DNA from: Gilliamella sp. wkB308
GTDB taxonomy: Bacteria; Pseudomonadota; Gammaproteobacteria; Enterobacterales; Orbaceae
Assembly (NCBI RefSeq): GCF_001690185.1
Contig: NZ_LZGN01000003.1
Coordinates: 62,001 to 126,000, forward strand
Direction of reading: 5' to 3'
DNA length: 64,000 nucleotides
Below the pieces are notes generated by a model, which saw only the letters and a program-made list of their open reading frames with translations, did no database searches and had not been told where the DNA came from. Both the position numbers and the translations under genes were made by a program. Below are positions 31,801-41,271 of the stretch, piece after piece; positions within the stretch are counted from its first letter, which is position 1, and each line of letters begins with the position of its first letter.

Positions 31801-32701
31801 TGTTTAATGTATCGGCTAAATCACGTATTTCTCGCTCACCAGTTAAAAATATTAAAATATCACCTGCGCTTTCTTTTGATAATTCATCAATTGCATCAAT
31901 GATAGGTTGAAAATCACTATTTTTGTTAATCTCTTTGTCATCTTTGTTATCACACACTGGCGGACGATATCTTACCTCGACAGGATAAGTTCTTCCTGAT
32001 ACTTCTATAATAGGCGCATGATTAAAATGGTTAGAAAATCGCTCAACATCAATGGTTGCAGACGTTATGATCACTTTCAAATCAGGGCGTTTAGGTAATA
32101 ATTGTTTCAAATATCCCAAAATAAAATCGATATTAAGGCTACGTTCATGAGCTTCATCGATAATGATAGTATCGTATTGCAATAAAAGTTTATCTTTTTG
32201 AATTTCAGCCAGCAAAATGCCATCAGTCATTAATTTTATCAATGTGGTATCACTAACCTGATCAGAAAATCTGACTTTATAACCGACTAACTGCCCTATT
32301 TCGGTATCCAACTCTTCCGCTATGCGATTGGCGACAGAACGGGCTGCAAGTCGTCTTGGTTGGGTATGTCCAATATATCCTTTTACACCTAAACCTAGTT
32401 CTAAACAGATTTTAGGAATTTGTGTTGTTTTACCGGATCCTGTTTCACCCGCAATAATTACCACTTGGTGCTGTTGAATCGCATGGTAAATTTCTGCTTT
32501 CTTTTCAGCCACAGGTAAATTAGACGGATATTTAATCTGTGCAGGTAAAGATGTCAATCTTGCTTGATAATGTGAAACAGCTTGAGTTACCGCTAAATTG
32601 ATTTTTGCTAGATCTTGATTATTCTTAGCAAGCTTCAATATCTTATGTTTGTCTAAGAAAGTCATTGATTCTAGAAATTTAATTTGCTGTTGAGATAACA
32701 T
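28820..32701 (-). CDS. hrpA: ATP-dependent RNA helicase HrpA
   Basis: A 1293-aa DEAH-box RNA helicase (E. coli HrpA 1300 aa) implicated in rescue of stalled or collided ribosomes. Motif I GETGSGKTTQIPK lies near residue 82, motif II IIIDEAHERS near 180, motif III ITSATIDVERF, motif V ATNVAETSLTVPGI and motif VI QRKGRCGRT. Then follow the winged-helix/HA2 and OB regions of DEAH helicases and the long C-terminal DUF3418 part typical of bacterial HrpA (DGVTIRIP, RSLVPAPNYAEALL, KRLKGRVDLSLA, RWMIEELRVNLFAQ). It is divergent from hslJ with a 73-bp shared gap. A 13-bp matS motif lies in its coding sequence. Confidence 0.96.
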   Translation of the reverse strand: MLSQQQIKFLESMTFLDKHKILKLAKNNQDLAKINLAVTQAVSHYQARLTSLPAQIKYPSNLPVAEKKAEIYHAIQQHQVVIIAGETGSGKTTQIPKICLELGLGVKGYIGHTQPRRLAARSVANRIAEELDTEIGQLVGYKVRFSDQVSDTTLIKLMTDGILLAEIQKDKLLLQYDTIIIDEAHERSLNIDFILGYLKQLLPKRPDLKVIITSATIDVERFSNHFNHAPIIEVSGRTYPVEVRYRPPVCDNKDDKEINKNSDFQPIIDAIDELSKESAGDILIFLTGEREIRDLADTLNNLELRHTDILPLYARLSASEQNRIFQPHSKRRIVLATNVAETSLTVPGIKYVIDPGLARISRYSYRTKVQRLPIEPISQASANQRKGRCGRTSDGICIRLYDEQDFLSRPEFTEPEILRTNLASVILQMTSLGLGDIAAFPFVEAPDSKYIRDGIRLLEELGAIFTKHHQYHLTQIGKILAQLPIDPRLARMLVEARRLGCTKEVLIVTAALSIQDPRERPFDKQQASDEKHKRFADKESDFVSLINLWNYIQEQQTQLSGNQFRKLCPKEYLNYLRIREWQDVYTQIRQTIKQLSFPINSQPADYRSLHVALLSGLLSHIGLKEIEKNEYLGARNIKFAIFPNSVLFKTQPKWCVVSELVETSRLWGRTVAKIDAEWIEPIAKHLVKYSYSEPRWSKKQGTTIANEKVTLFGLPIVQNRIVNYSQIDPVLSRHFFIRHALVEGDWITNHKFYKLNQKLINEVEDLEHKSRRQDILIDDDQLFDFYDQRIDKSIVSVKHFDNWWKQKQKTSPDFLNFEKQMLINQSAQLVDLTQFPDYWYQDQFKLPLKYEFDLGDNRDGVTIRIPIDILNQIKNDGFDWQVPGFRKELIVSLIKSLPKSLRRSLVPAPNYAEALLSRVTSIKHPLLETLEHEFRKMTGVQITHEDWQWDQVPNYLRITFSIIDNQGKEIANGKDLNLLKEQLKAKIQSALSSLTTKKSANPIELNNLTDWTFGTLPAIYEEKQKNYTVKAYPAIVDDHKSVSIKLVDNQIEQQRLTKLGLRRLLMLNIPSPIKYLHEKLPNKSKLGLYFNSFGTVLDLIDDCIACGIDYLIEKNNNPIQAAEQYQHLLEYTKANINQVVVDIAKQVEAILTLHFNINKRLKGRVDLSLAFALSDIKNQLNHLVYKGFVAQSGYHRLNDIYRYLSAIEKRIEKLLLNTTKDRQSMNIIEEIQNYYHHFLSSLSKNQKLDNRVLEIRWMIEELRVNLFAQQMGTPYPISAKRIKQQIELIKSEL
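30117..30129. other. matS motif (MatP binding site of the terminus macrodomain)
   Basis: GTGACACCGTCAC fits the matS consensus GTGACRNYGTCAC at every defined position. matS sites bound by MatP organise the Ter macrodomain in enterobacteria and relatives. It lies 4.6 kb from the dif site. On the coding strand it encodes part of the conserved HrpA segment RDGVT, so protein constraint could contribute to the match. It is the only copy I found in the window. Confidence 0.6.
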
Positions 32702-32774
32702 AAAGAGTAAAATATTTGTAAGTAATTTTAATTAAATCTATTATAACAAATTTAAACTATCATTAGGAGTTAAG

Positions 32775-33194
32775 ATGAAAAAGACATTACTATTAACATC
32801 ATTATTTGCAGGAGCTTTAGTAGTGACTGGATGTGGAGAATCAAATAAAATTAAAGCTGAAGATTTATTACATCACCATTTTGTATTGGTAAAAGCCAAT
32901 GGACAAGATGTTTCTTCAGATAAAGCTGCAGAACTTGAGTTTGGCGAAAATATGAATATTACCGGTAAAATGTGTAACCGATTTGTCGCAAAAGTTACGT
33001 TAGAAAATGAAACAATCAAAGGTGCAGGCGTTGGTATGACAAAGATGCTTTGCAATGATGAACAATTAGATAAGTTAGATGGCATTATTACCCAAATGAT
33101 TACAGAAGGTGCAAAAGTCAGCTTAAACAAAGATCAATTGACATTGAAAAATGAAAGCAATGAACTGATTTATCAACTTAAAGATCTGATGTAA
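32775..33194 (+). CDS. hslJ: META-domain lipoprotein HslJ
   Basis: A 139-aa outer-membrane-directed lipoprotein (E. coli HslJ 140 aa), heat-inducible and associated with novobiocin tolerance in E. coli. The signal peptide MKKTLLLTSLFAGALVVTGC ends in lipobox VTGC with the modified Cys at residue 20. The META domain follows: HHHFVLVKANGQDV, LEFGENMNITGKMCNRF, GVGMTKMLCNDEQL and GAKVSLNKDQLTLKNES. Two cysteines (in MCNRF and MLCND) are conserved with E. coli. SD TAGGAG is 8 nt from the ATG. It is divergent from hrpA. Confidence 0.92.
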   Translation: MKKTLLLTSLFAGALVVTGCGESNKIKAEDLLHHHFVLVKANGQDVSSDKAAELEFGENMNITGKMCNRFVAKVTLENETIKGAGVGMTKMLCNDEQLDKLDGIITQMITEGAKVSLNKDQLTLKNESNELIYQLKDLM

Positions 33195-33528
33195 TCGCAA
33201 TGAATGTCGTTAAGAACATCTTGCCATTTATATCCGTTAATCAGGATTATTCTTCTTTTGTTTTCGTCAAATATAATCTAGTTTTTTTGATAAAAAACTT
33301 TATTTAAAGTGTGGTTAAGACTATAATAAACACAGATTTTTAAGGATATATATTTTTTGATGAAAATATTTAATTTTTCAAAGATTGCAGTTAATACAAG
33401 TAACTTTTCGGGTTACTGTTAACTTATTACATACCAATGCATGGGCATTGGTTTTTTTTTGCGTGAATATAATTAAAAACAGTTTATTTAAAATTAAACT
33501 TCAACCTTAACAACTAGTAGATAATATT
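33195..33528. other. 334-bp hslJ-pykF intergenic region with a short transcribed unit
   Basis: Contains a good -10 (TATAAT, 33322-33327, with a poor -35), a 20-codon frame MKIFNFSKIAVNTSNFSGYC at 33360-33422 with a badly spaced SD, and a strong intrinsic terminator at 33433-33460, all upstream of pykF on the + strand. It could be a pykF attenuator leader or an independent sRNA of about 130 nt. Confidence 0.45.
33433..33460 (+). terminator. Intrinsic terminator upstream of pykF
   Basis: ACCAATGC (33433-33440), loop ATGG and GCATTGGT (33445-33452) form a perfect 8-bp stem whose last T opens a run of nine. It lies 69 bp before the pykF ATG, well past hslJ, so it ends a short upstream transcript rather than hslJ alone. 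Confidence 0.8.
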
Positions 33529-34941
33529 ATGAAAAAGACAAAAATCGTTTGTACTATTGGACCAAAATCAGAATCAAAAGAGATGCTAGCTAAGTTATTA
33601 AATGCAGGCATGAACGTAATGCGTTTGAACTTTTCCCATGGTGATTATGAAGAACATGGAAATCGTATCAAAAACCTACGTGAAGTCATGCAAGAAACAG
33701 GTTTAAAAGCAGCCATTATGCTTGATACTAAAGGTCCTGAAATTCGTACAATTAAATTGGAAGGTGGGAATGACGTTTCACTAGTTGCAGGTCAAACTTT
33801 CACATTCACCACTGACGAAACTGTCATTGGGAACGCTGAGCGCGTAGCCGTGACATATAAAGGTTTTGCTCAAGATCTTAAAGCGGGGAATCGTGTTCTT
33901 GTTGATGATGGCTTAATTGCTATGGAAGTCAAAGAAATTAAAGGTAATGAAGTCATCTGTACTGTATTGAATAATGGTGATTTAGGTGAAAACAAAGGTA
34001 TCAATTTACCTGGTGTTTCAATAAAATTACCGGCACTTGCAGAAAAAGATAAAAATGACCTTATTTTCGGTTGTGAACAAGGTGTTGATTTTATCGCTGC
34101 GTCATTTATTCGCAAACGCTCAGATGTTGAAGATATTCGTGCACATTTGAAATCACATGGTGGTGAAGAGATTAAAATTATCTCTAAAATTGAAAACCAA
34201 GAAGGTTTAGATAATTTTGATGAAATTTTGGAAGCTTCTGACGGTATCATGGTTGCTCGTGGTGATTTAGGGGTGGAAATTGCGGTTGAAGAAGTTATTT
34301 TTGCTCAAAAAATGATGATTCAAAAATGTAATAAAGCATCTAAACCTGTTATTACTGCAACTCAAATGCTTGACTCTATGATTAAAAATCCACGCCCTAC
34401 TCGCGCTGAAGCGGGTGACGTGGCAAATGCAATTATTGACGGAACTGATGCAGTCATGCTTTCAGGAGAAAGTGCGAAAGGTAAATATCCATTAGAAACC
34501 GTTAATGTTATGGCGACTATCTGTAAACGTACTGACATTACGATTCCTGCTTCATTAGAGCTTACTGCCAAAGAAGAAAAATTACGTATTACTGCGGCTG
34601 TTTGTTGTGGTGCGGTAGAAATTGCAGAACGTCTAAGTGCACCTTTAATTGTTGTTGCAACACGTAGTGGTAAATCTGCTCGTGAAGTCCGTCATTATTT
34701 CCCTAGAGCGCGTATTTTAGCATTATCATCAAGTCAAAAGACGGTTAATCAATTAGCCCTAACAAAAGGTGTTGAGCCAATTTTAATTGATGCTATTAAT
34801 TCAACAGATGATTTTTACCGTTTAGGTAAAGAGTTAGCTGTAAAAATTTGTGGTTTACAACAGGGTGATACTATTGTCATGGTTTCAGGTGCTTTAGTAC
34901 CAAGTGGAACGACAAATACCACTTCAGTTCACCGCATTTAA
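33529..34941 (+). CDS. pykF: Pyruvate kinase I (fructose-1,6-bisphosphate-activated type)
   Basis: Glycolytic enzyme that makes pyruvate and ATP from phosphoenolpyruvate and ADP. At 470 aa it has exactly the E. coli PykF length and is very similar throughout. Visible are the substrate and K+ site residues ([22 protein letters not shown]), the catalytic lysine segment [18 protein letters not shown], the metal ligands in [13 protein letters not shown], and [18 protein letters not shown]. The C-terminal allosteric domain ends [14 protein letters not shown]. Similarity to PykF rather than PykA is clear. A terminator in the leader suggests possible transcriptional control; the SD is weak. Confidence 0.97.
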   Translation: MKKTKIVCTIGPKSESKEMLAKLLNAGMNVMRLNFSHGDYEEHGNRIKNLREVMQETGLKAAIMLDTKGPEIRTIKLEGGNDVSLVAGQTFTFTTDETVIGNAERVAVTYKGFAQDLKAGNRVLVDDGLIAMEVKEIKGNEVICTVLNNGDLGENKGINLPGVSIKLPALAEKDKNDLIFGCEQGVDFIAASFIRKRSDVEDIRAHLKSHGGEEIKIISKIENQEGLDNFDEILEASDGIMVARGDLGVEIAVEEVIFAQKMMIQKCNKASKPVITATQMLDSMIKNPRPTRAEAGDVANAIIDGTDAVMLSGESAKGKYPLETVNVMATICKRTDITIPASLELTAKEEKLRITAAVCCGAVEIAERLSAPLIVVATRSGKSAREVRHYFPRARILALSSSQKTVNQLALTKGVEPILIDAINSTDDFYRLGKELAVKICGLQQGDTIVMVSGALVPSGTTNTTSVHRI

Positions 34942-34984
34942 GTAAAGTTGCTTTAAAGCAAAAATTATTTAATATATTTAAATT

Positions 34985-35014
34985 AAAAGCTAGCGATATG
35001 CTAGCTTTTTTTTT
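34985..35014 (+). terminator. Intrinsic terminator after pykF
   Basis: AAAAGCTAGC (34985-34994), a GATAT loop (34995-34999) and GCTAGCTTTT (35000-35009) form a perfect 10-bp stem running into nine T. It separates pykF from ppk-ppx. Confidence 0.88.
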
Positions 35015-35066
35015 AAGTTAAGTTATCCTGTATTAAATTTCATTATTGTATTTTAAGAGATAAAGA

Positions 35067-37127
35067 ATGCTACAAGAAAAAGTGTATTTTCCGAAAGAAC
35101 TTAGTTGGCTTGCTTTTAATCAACGTGTTTTACAAGAAGCCGCTGACAAGAGTAATCCACTTATTGAACGTGTTCGATTTTTAGGCATTTATTCCAGCAA
35201 TCTTGATGAGTTTTATAAAGTACAATACGCCAATCTGAAAAAATACGTATTAATTGAACAGGAACAAGGTCATTCTGCTACCTCTAATGCTAAGTCATTA
35301 TTAAGACAAGTTAATCAAAAAGTGATACAGCTTGAACTCCAGTTTGATCAACTTTATAACGAATTATTACTTGAAATGGCAAGAAATCAAATTTTCTTAA
35401 TTAATGAAAGACAACTTTCATCTTATCAAGAAGATTGGATAAAAAACTATTATAAACAGAATTTAAGACAATACATCACCCCAATATTACTGGATAGTCA
35501 CACAGAACTTATCCAGTTTTTAAAAGATGATCATGCTTATCTGGCCGTTGAAATTATCTGTGATGAAAAGATAAGTTATGCCCTGCTTGAGTTACCAACC
35601 GACAACGCACCTCGATTTGTACTTTTGCCGTCAGAAGTATCAACCAAAAATAAATCAATTATCTTTTTGGATAACATCCTTCGTTATTGTTTATCTGATA
35701 TCTTTAAAGTCTTTTTTGATGCCACAGAACTCAATGCCTATTCAATCAATATCAATCGAGATGCAGAATATGAATTAAATACCGAGTTAGATAGTTTGTT
35801 AGAATTAATGTCTCAAGGATTGAAGCAACGATTAACCGCACAACCTGTTCGTTTTACTTATCAAAAAGATATGCCTAAAGCATTATTTGAATTGTTAATC
35901 AGCAAATTAAGATTAACAGAACAAGATGCCATGCCTGGTGGACGGTATCCCAATTTTAAAGATCTAGCTAATTTTCCGGATCTTGGTGGAAAAAATCTTT
36001 TGAATAAACGGTTACCGAGTTTAGCTTATAATCGTTTTAAGAAGTTTAGAAATGCGTTTGCAACAATTAAAGATCGTGATGTACTTCTTTACTACCCTTA
36101 TTATTCGTTTGGACATGTACTAGAAATTATGCGACAAGCTTCATTTGATCCGGCGGTAACCCATATTCGCATGAATATCTATCGAGTAGCAAAAGATTCC
36201 CGATTTATCCACGCAGCAATTAATGCTGCTAATAACGGTAAAAAAGTCACCGTCGTGGTTGAACTTCAGGCACGATTTGATGAAGAAGCAAATATTAAAT
36301 GGGCAAAAAGACTACTAAGTAGTGGAATCAAAGTCATCTATTCACAACCCAAACTCAAAATTCATGCCAAACTATTTTTAATCGATCGTCGTGAAGAAAA
36401 CAAAATTGTTCGATATGCCCATATTGGATCGGGGAATTTCAATGAAAAAACTGCCCGTGTGTATACAGACTTTTCATTATTAACCGCCGATCCAGCCATC
36501 ACAGATGAAGTAATAAAAGTGTTTAATTTTATTGAAAATCCATTCAAGCCGGTTTCATTCAATCATCTGCTTGTTTCGCCTCAAAATACACGTTTGCGTT
36601 TTCATGAGTTTATTGAAAGAGAAATTCAAAATGCGAAAGCTGGAAGACCTTCGGGCATCTATTTAAAGCTTAATGCGATCACTGATAAAGAGATGATAGA
36701 CCAGTTATACCGTGCGTCATGCGAAGGTGTAAAAATTAGAATGATTGTTCGAGGAACCTGCGTATTAGAGCCACAAATTCCAAATCTGAGTGAAAATATA
36801 TATGTAACCAGTATCGTCGATCAATATTTAGAACACGCACGGGTTTATATTTTTGAAAATGACGGAAAAAAGGATACTTTCATCTCCTCTGCTGATTGGA
36901 TGCCACGTAATTTGGATAATCGCATAGAAGTAGGTGTGAAGATATTTGATCCTATTTTAAAATCAACTATTCATGATATTTTTAATATCCAATGTAATGA
37001 TAATGTCAAAGCACGAATTATTGATAAAGAAAACATGAATAACTATGTTCAACGTGGTAATAAGAAAAAAATTCGAGCACAGCACGCTATTTATGATTAT
37101 TTAAAACAATTAGAAGCCAAACAATAA
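35067..37127 (+). CDS. ppk: Polyphosphate kinase 1
   Basis: PPK1 reversibly polymerises the ATP gamma-phosphate into polyphosphate at the membrane. The 686-aa product (E. coli 688 aa) shows the N domain ([15 protein letters not shown]), the head domain, and the two phospholipase-D-like catalytic domains. The autophosphorylated histidine lies in [14 protein letters not shown] and the second HxK-type histidine region in [20 protein letters not shown] segment [19 protein letters not shown] is the PPK1 signature. ppx begins 12 nt after its stop, so synthesis and degradation of polyphosphate are made from one operon as in E. coli. Confidence 0.97.
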   Translation: MLQEKVYFPKELSWLAFNQRVLQEAADKSNPLIERVRFLGIYSSNLDEFYKVQYANLKKYVLIEQEQGHSATSNAKSLLRQVNQKVIQLELQFDQLYNELLLEMARNQIFLINERQLSSYQEDWIKNYYKQNLRQYITPILLDSHTELIQFLKDDHAYLAVEIICDEKISYALLELPTDNAPRFVLLPSEVSTKNKSIIFLDNILRYCLSDIFKVFFDATELNAYSININRDAEYELNTELDSLLELMSQGLKQRLTAQPVRFTYQKDMPKALFELLISKLRLTEQDAMPGGRYPNFKDLANFPDLGGKNLLNKRLPSLAYNRFKKFRNAFATIKDRDVLLYYPYYSFGHVLEIMRQASFDPAVTHIRMNIYRVAKDSRFIHAAINAANNGKKVTVVVELQARFDEEANIKWAKRLLSSGIKVIYSQPKLKIHAKLFLIDRREENKIVRYAHIGSGNFNEKTARVYTDFSLLTADPAITDEVIKVFNFIENPFKPVSFNHLLVSPQNTRLRFHEFIEREIQNAKAGRPSGIYLKLNAITDKEMIDQLYRASCEGVKIRMIVRGTCVLEPQIPNLSENIYVTSIVDQYLEHARVYIFENDGKKDTFISSADWMPRNLDNRIEVGVKIFDPILKSTIHDIFNIQCNDNVKARIIDKENMNNYVQRGNKKKIRAQHAIYDYLKQLEAKQ

Positions 37128-37139
37128 GGATATCTAAAC

Positions 37140-38663
37140 GTGAAGAAATCTAATGAATATGCGGTTATCGATCTCGGTTCTAATAGTTTTCATATGATTA
37201 TTGCACGAATTATTAATGGTGCAACACAGATAATTTATAAAAATAAAAAGAATATACATTTGGCGACCGGATTAGATGAAAATAATCTATTAAGTGAATC
37301 GAGTATTAAACGGGGGATTGAGTGTCTTGAACTATTTGCTGAGCGTTTAAATGGATTTCCTCCGGAAAATGTGAGAATTGTTGCAACTTACACACTCCGT
37401 GTTGCATCAAACAGGAATAAGTTTTTGAAGGCGGCAGCTAAAATATTACCTTACCCTATTGAAATTATTTCAGGCCAAGAAGAAGCCCGTTTAGTCTATT
37501 TAGGTACTATGACTGCCGAACCTACTTCATCAATCGACACTAAATTTGTTATTGATATTGGCGGTGGTTCAACTGAAATTGCAATTGGCAAAGGCAATGA
37601 TCTTAAACCTATCATTGTGGCTAGTCGTCCAATGGGCTGTGTAACCTTTAATAAACGTTTTTTTCCACAACATAAGATTGATGTCGCGTCATTTCAACGA
37701 GCAAAACTTGCAGCCGAGCAACAAATTGAAACCATGATTAGTACTATCAAAAAACAGAATATTACGATAGCTTTTGGTACATCAGGAACCATTAAATCTA
37801 TTCACCATATTCTATTAGATCTAGGTGTGAGTGACGGCATTATTACTCCGAAGAGATTAGATGATTTAGTCAGTTATGTACTGGACTTTGAAACATTTGA
37901 TGATATTACCTACCCTTCACTATCCGATGAACGTAAACAGGTTTTTGTGAGTGGACTGGCAATATTTTGTGGTGTATTTAACGCATTGGGATTAAATTCG
38001 TTGCAGTATAGTTCTAATGCTTTACGTGAAGGGGTTTTGTATGAATTAATCGGTGGCCCTAATTATCGAGACATACGTCAAACAACCGCCGAATCTTTAT
38101 CTAAACACTACAATATCGATCAGCGTCATGCTATGCAAGTTGTCAAAACAGCAAAATACTTTTTTTTGCAATGGAAAGAGCAAGCACAAATCGATATCCC
38201 AATTTGTGTCGAATCCATTTTATATTGGGCAGCACTTTTACATGAAGTAGGATTAAAAATTAACTTTTCGTCTGTGCATAAACATTCAAGTTACATTCTG
38301 CAAAACAGCAATTTGCCGGGATTTAACGAAGAACAACAACTGTTATTATCAACACTCGTTCGTTATCATCGAAAATCAATTAATATTGAAGCATTTCCAT
38401 ATTTTAGCCTTTTTGAATTTAAACATATTATTTCATTATTACAAATACTCAGACTCTCCATTCTGATCAATAATCAACGCTCTACAGAGATTAATTTGAA
38501 TGCTTTTCGATTAAAGTTAGTTAAAGACAAATTGACCAAAATGACATTCGAAATTGACACTACTTTTGTTGAAAGTAATAAATTGATTTTATTAGATTTA
38601 GAGCAGGAGCAAAAATATTGGCAGGCCATTAATGATTGGAGTTTATCGATTATTTTGTTATGA
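37140..38663 (+). CDS. ppx: Exopolyphosphatase
   Basis: Processive exopolyphosphatase that releases phosphate from polyphosphate chain ends; the family also includes pppGpp hydrolase GppA. The 507-aa protein (E. coli Ppx 513 aa) has the ASKHA-fold opening YAVIDLGSNSFHMIIARI (start 8-26), the phosphate loop FVIDIGGGSTEIAIGKG, the catalytic-glutamate region ISGQEEARLVYLG and the C-terminal HD-like helical domain (LHEVGLKINFSSVHKHSSYIL). The start codon is GTG with SD AAGGA upstream. Location directly after ppk decides Ppx over GppA. Confidence 0.95.
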   Translation: MKKSNEYAVIDLGSNSFHMIIARIINGATQIIYKNKKNIHLATGLDENNLLSESSIKRGIECLELFAERLNGFPPENVRIVATYTLRVASNRNKFLKAAAKILPYPIEIISGQEEARLVYLGTMTAEPTSSIDTKFVIDIGGGSTEIAIGKGNDLKPIIVASRPMGCVTFNKRFFPQHKIDVASFQRAKLAAEQQIETMISTIKKQNITIAFGTSGTIKSIHHILLDLGVSDGIITPKRLDDLVSYVLDFETFDDITYPSLSDERKQVFVSGLAIFCGVFNALGLNSLQYSSNALREGVLYELIGGPNYRDIRQTTAESLSKHYNIDQRHAMQVVKTAKYFFLQWKEQAQIDIPICVESILYWAALLHEVGLKINFSSVHKHSSYILQNSNLPGFNEEQQLLLSTLVRYHRKSINIEAFPYFSLFEFKHIISLLQILRLSILINNQRSTEINLNAFRLKLVKDKLTKMTFEIDTTFVESNKLILLDLEQEQKYWQAINDWSLSIILL

Positions 38664-38683
38664 GATTTTCATATTTAAAGAAT

Positions 38684-38713
38684 AAAAAAACCGCCAATTT
38701 TTTGACGGTTTTT
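38684..38713 (+). terminator. Intrinsic terminator after ppx
   Basis: AAAACCG-(CCAATTTTTTGA)-CGGTTTT with flanking A and T runs forms an A/T-capped stem between ppx and the convergent transporter gene. The stem includes one mismatch if extended inward. It can serve both strands. Confidence 0.7.
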
Positions 38714-38744
38714 TTGTTGTATAGTGTTTAAGATAGGTTATTTA

Positions 38745-40208
38745 TTAACCTAATTCCAACATTTTCCACCATAAAAGACCAACGGTAAACACAATGGTTA
38801 AGTTAACAACGCTACAAATAAATCCTACTTTCCACCATGTTTTGACCGGAACAAAACCTTCAGCAAATAACAATGGATTTCGAGCATTGGCAAATTGAGT
38901 AATTGAACCAAAAAAGTTGGTACAAATAACTAATGCAAATATCGCAATCATTGGTGGAACATGAAGTGCCACGGCTACTGATAAGAATACGGGAAATAGC
39001 GCCGCAATATGCGCATTGCCACTAGCAAAGAAATAGTGTAAATAAACATAGGCAATAGACAAAATAATAATAACTTGAACCCAGCTACTATCAATAAATT
39101 GGTTTTCTACTGCACGACCGATAGTATCGCCTAACCATTTTGTAACACCTAGTTTATTGACTTGTCCTGCTATCATTAATAATGCCGCAAACCAAATTAA
39201 TGTATCCCATGCCGCTTTTTCACCTTTCACATCTTCCCAGCTTAGTACACCAGTTAAGATTAAAATCGTTAAACCAATAAAAGCAGTCGTTGTTGCATCA
39301 ATACCTAAATAGTCTTTACCGAAAATCCAAAGACCTAATAATAAAATTACCGTACCCCCCATGATAATTTCTTTAGCGGTAATTGGTCCCATTTTCTTCA
39401 ACTCTTCAACGGCTAATCTTGGTGCATCAGGTGTCTTTTTAAGTTCTGGATTGGTTAAAAAATAAATGACTAATGGAATTACAATAAAAGAAACCAAACA
39501 AGGTACAATAGCGGCAATAAACCATTGTCCCCAGCCCAATGTCACGCCTAATGTTTCTGTAACTAATTTTGCAGCTAATAAATTACCGGTAAATGCAGTC
39601 AAAAACATCGCTGAGGTAATGTCATTGATATGACTTATGGTTAACATTAAAAAAGTACCAATTCGCTTTCTTGATTCATCCTTCGGATTAGAATTGAAGT
39701 TAATCGATAGTGCTTCAGCGATTGGATAAATCACACCACCAGCACGAGCAGTCGTACTTGGAATGGCCGGCGCCAATGCCACATCTGTTACAGCTAAACC
39801 ATAAGCTAAGCCTAAGGTGTTTTTACCTAAAATTTTAACTAAATAATAAGCAATACGTTTGCTTAAACCTGTTTTAATAAATCCTCGCGCAATCATAAAA
39901 GCAACAACGATCAACCAAATTAAGCTACTATTCAATTCGCTCAATGATATTTTGATTGATTCGGTTGCATTAGCTGCACCAGATGGTCTTAAAATAGCAA
40001 AAACCGTAATGGCTAATAAGCCAATTGCGCCAATTGGCATAATTTCTGCAACAATACAGGCAATCGTTGCCACAAAAATAATGCTTGTTCGCCAACCTTC
40101 TGTACTTATTCCTTGTGGAGGCGAAACAAATACCCATAATATTGCTGAAATAGCAGCAATAATTATGAGCGGTAACCATTTTACTGGTGGTTTTTTCACT
40201 GCGTTCAT
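38745..40208 (-). CDS. DASS-family dicarboxylate transporter (CitT/TtdT-like)
   Basis: A 487-aa polytopic carrier of the divalent anion:sodium symporter family, the same length and layout as E. coli TtdT and CitT, which exchange tartrate or citrate for succinate. About twelve hydrophobic segments are visible. Substrate motifs of the SNT type are present: LAPAIPSTTARAGGVIYPIAEAL in the first half and YFFASGNAHIAALFPVFL with FFGSITQFANARNPLLF in the second. It is the last gene of the flavoprotein-apbE-carrier group, 81 nt after apbE, so fumarate/succinate or malate/succinate exchange is the best guess. The substrate cannot be read from sequence. Confidence 0.88.
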   Translation of the reverse strand: MNAVKKPPVKWLPLIIIAAISAILWVFVSPPQGISTEGWRTSIIFVATIACIVAEIMPIGAIGLLAITVFAILRPSGAANATESIKISLSELNSSLIWLIVVAFMIARGFIKTGLSKRIAYYLVKILGKNTLGLAYGLAVTDVALAPAIPSTTARAGGVIYPIAEALSINFNSNPKDESRKRIGTFLMLTISHINDITSAMFLTAFTGNLLAAKLVTETLGVTLGWGQWFIAAIVPCLVSFIVIPLVIYFLTNPELKKTPDAPRLAVEELKKMGPITAKEIIMGGTVILLLGLWIFGKDYLGIDATTTAFIGLTILILTGVLSWEDVKGEKAAWDTLIWFAALLMIAGQVNKLGVTKWLGDTIGRAVENQFIDSSWVQVIIILSIAYVYLHYFFASGNAHIAALFPVFLSVAVALHVPPMIAIFALVICTNFFGSITQFANARNPLLFAEGFVPVKTWWKVGFICSVVNLTIVFTVGLLWWKMLELG

Positions 40209-40289
40209 AATAATTTCCTTCTTTAATGTAAAAACGTAATTAATTCATTTAAAACAATAAAAGTTTAGCAATTTCATTGTCATTGGTTC

Positions 40290-41264
40290 TTAATGCAGAT
40301 TTATTTCATAATGTTTATCAATTAGATCAAAATTAAAATTTTTTGGATTGATCAGTGTCATCGTTTTATTTTTTAATAAAAAAATGGCTGAAATATCTGG
40401 ATGCTTTTTTAAATATTCACAACTGGCATTTACGCCTAATCCATAAAAAATCGTTGAGTAAATATCGCCTTCAAGAGAAGTATTTGAAATAACGGTAACG
40501 CTTTCAACTTCATTATCAAGCGGATAGCCAGTTAACGGATTGAAAATATGATGATAAAGGCGATTATTTTGAACAAAATAACGTTCATAAATGCCCGACG
40601 TTACGACTGATTTATTTTTAACTTTTATAATACCTGCTAACTCGTCAGATAAAGAAAAGGGTTTTCTTAACCCTATACACCAACTACCTGACTTTTCTAT
40701 TGGGGAGGATCCTAACGTTAATACATTTCCACCTAAATTTATGATGCCATGATAAATATTATGTTCTAGTAACAGACTTTTAATGACATCGGCGATATAA
40801 CCTTTTGCGATAGCACCAAGATCTATCTCCATTCCTGCCTTTTTTAAAAAAACAGAATGAGCTGTTTCATTTAATTCTATATCAAAGGGATCGGTTAATA
40901 ATAGTTGTTGTTTGATAAGATGATCGGCAGGGATACTATCTCCTTTAAAGCCTATTTTCCAAAGTTTGACAACAGGGCCGATAGCCATATTAAAACAACT
41001 TGAAGAATTCAGGCTCAGTTGCCAAGCCTGTTTAATAAGTGAGAATACAGGTAAGCTTACCTCAACAGGATGTTTGCCTGCTGCAAGATTGATTGACATA
41101 ACCTCCGAAACTGAGCGGTTAACAGTCAATTTATCTTCAAGCAATTTAATGGTAGCAAAAGCAAGTTTTGCGACGGTTTCATTTTGCTCTAATAGCGTCA
41201 ATGTCACCGTCATCCCCATTAATGTTTGAGAATAGTCGTAGGTAGAACTTACCATTTTTAGCAA
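40290..41264 (-). CDS. apbE: FAD:protein FMN transferase (cytoplasmic ApbE)
   Basis: ApbE attaches FMN covalently to a Thr in target flavoproteins using FAD. The 324-aa product has MEIDLGAIAKGYIADVI with the nucleotide-binding region, INLGGNVLTLG, and YHHIFNPLTGYPLDNEVESVTVIS, whose metal-binding and catalytic residues mark the family. Unlike the lipoprotein ApbE of E. coli it has no signal peptide, so it should act in the cytoplasm. It starts 7 nt after the flavoprotein gene, whose FMN_bind domain carries the target SGAT motif, making that protein its evident substrate. The first few codons are uncertain (Met at residues 1 and 4). Confidence 0.92.
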   Translation of the reverse strand: MLKMVSSTYDYSQTLMGMTVTLTLLEQNETVAKLAFATIKLLEDKLTVNRSVSEVMSINLAAGKHPVEVSLPVFSLIKQAWQLSLNSSSCFNMAIGPVVKLWKIGFKGDSIPADHLIKQQLLLTDPFDIELNETAHSVFLKKAGMEIDLGAIAKGYIADVIKSLLLEHNIYHGIINLGGNVLTLGSSPIEKSGSWCIGLRKPFSLSDELAGIIKVKNKSVVTSGIYERYFVQNNRLYHHIFNPLTGYPLDNEVESVTVISNTSLEGDIYSTIFYGLGVNASCEYLKKHPDISAIFLLKNKTMTLINPKNFNFDLIDKHYEINLH

Positions 41265-41271
41265 GGTTCAA

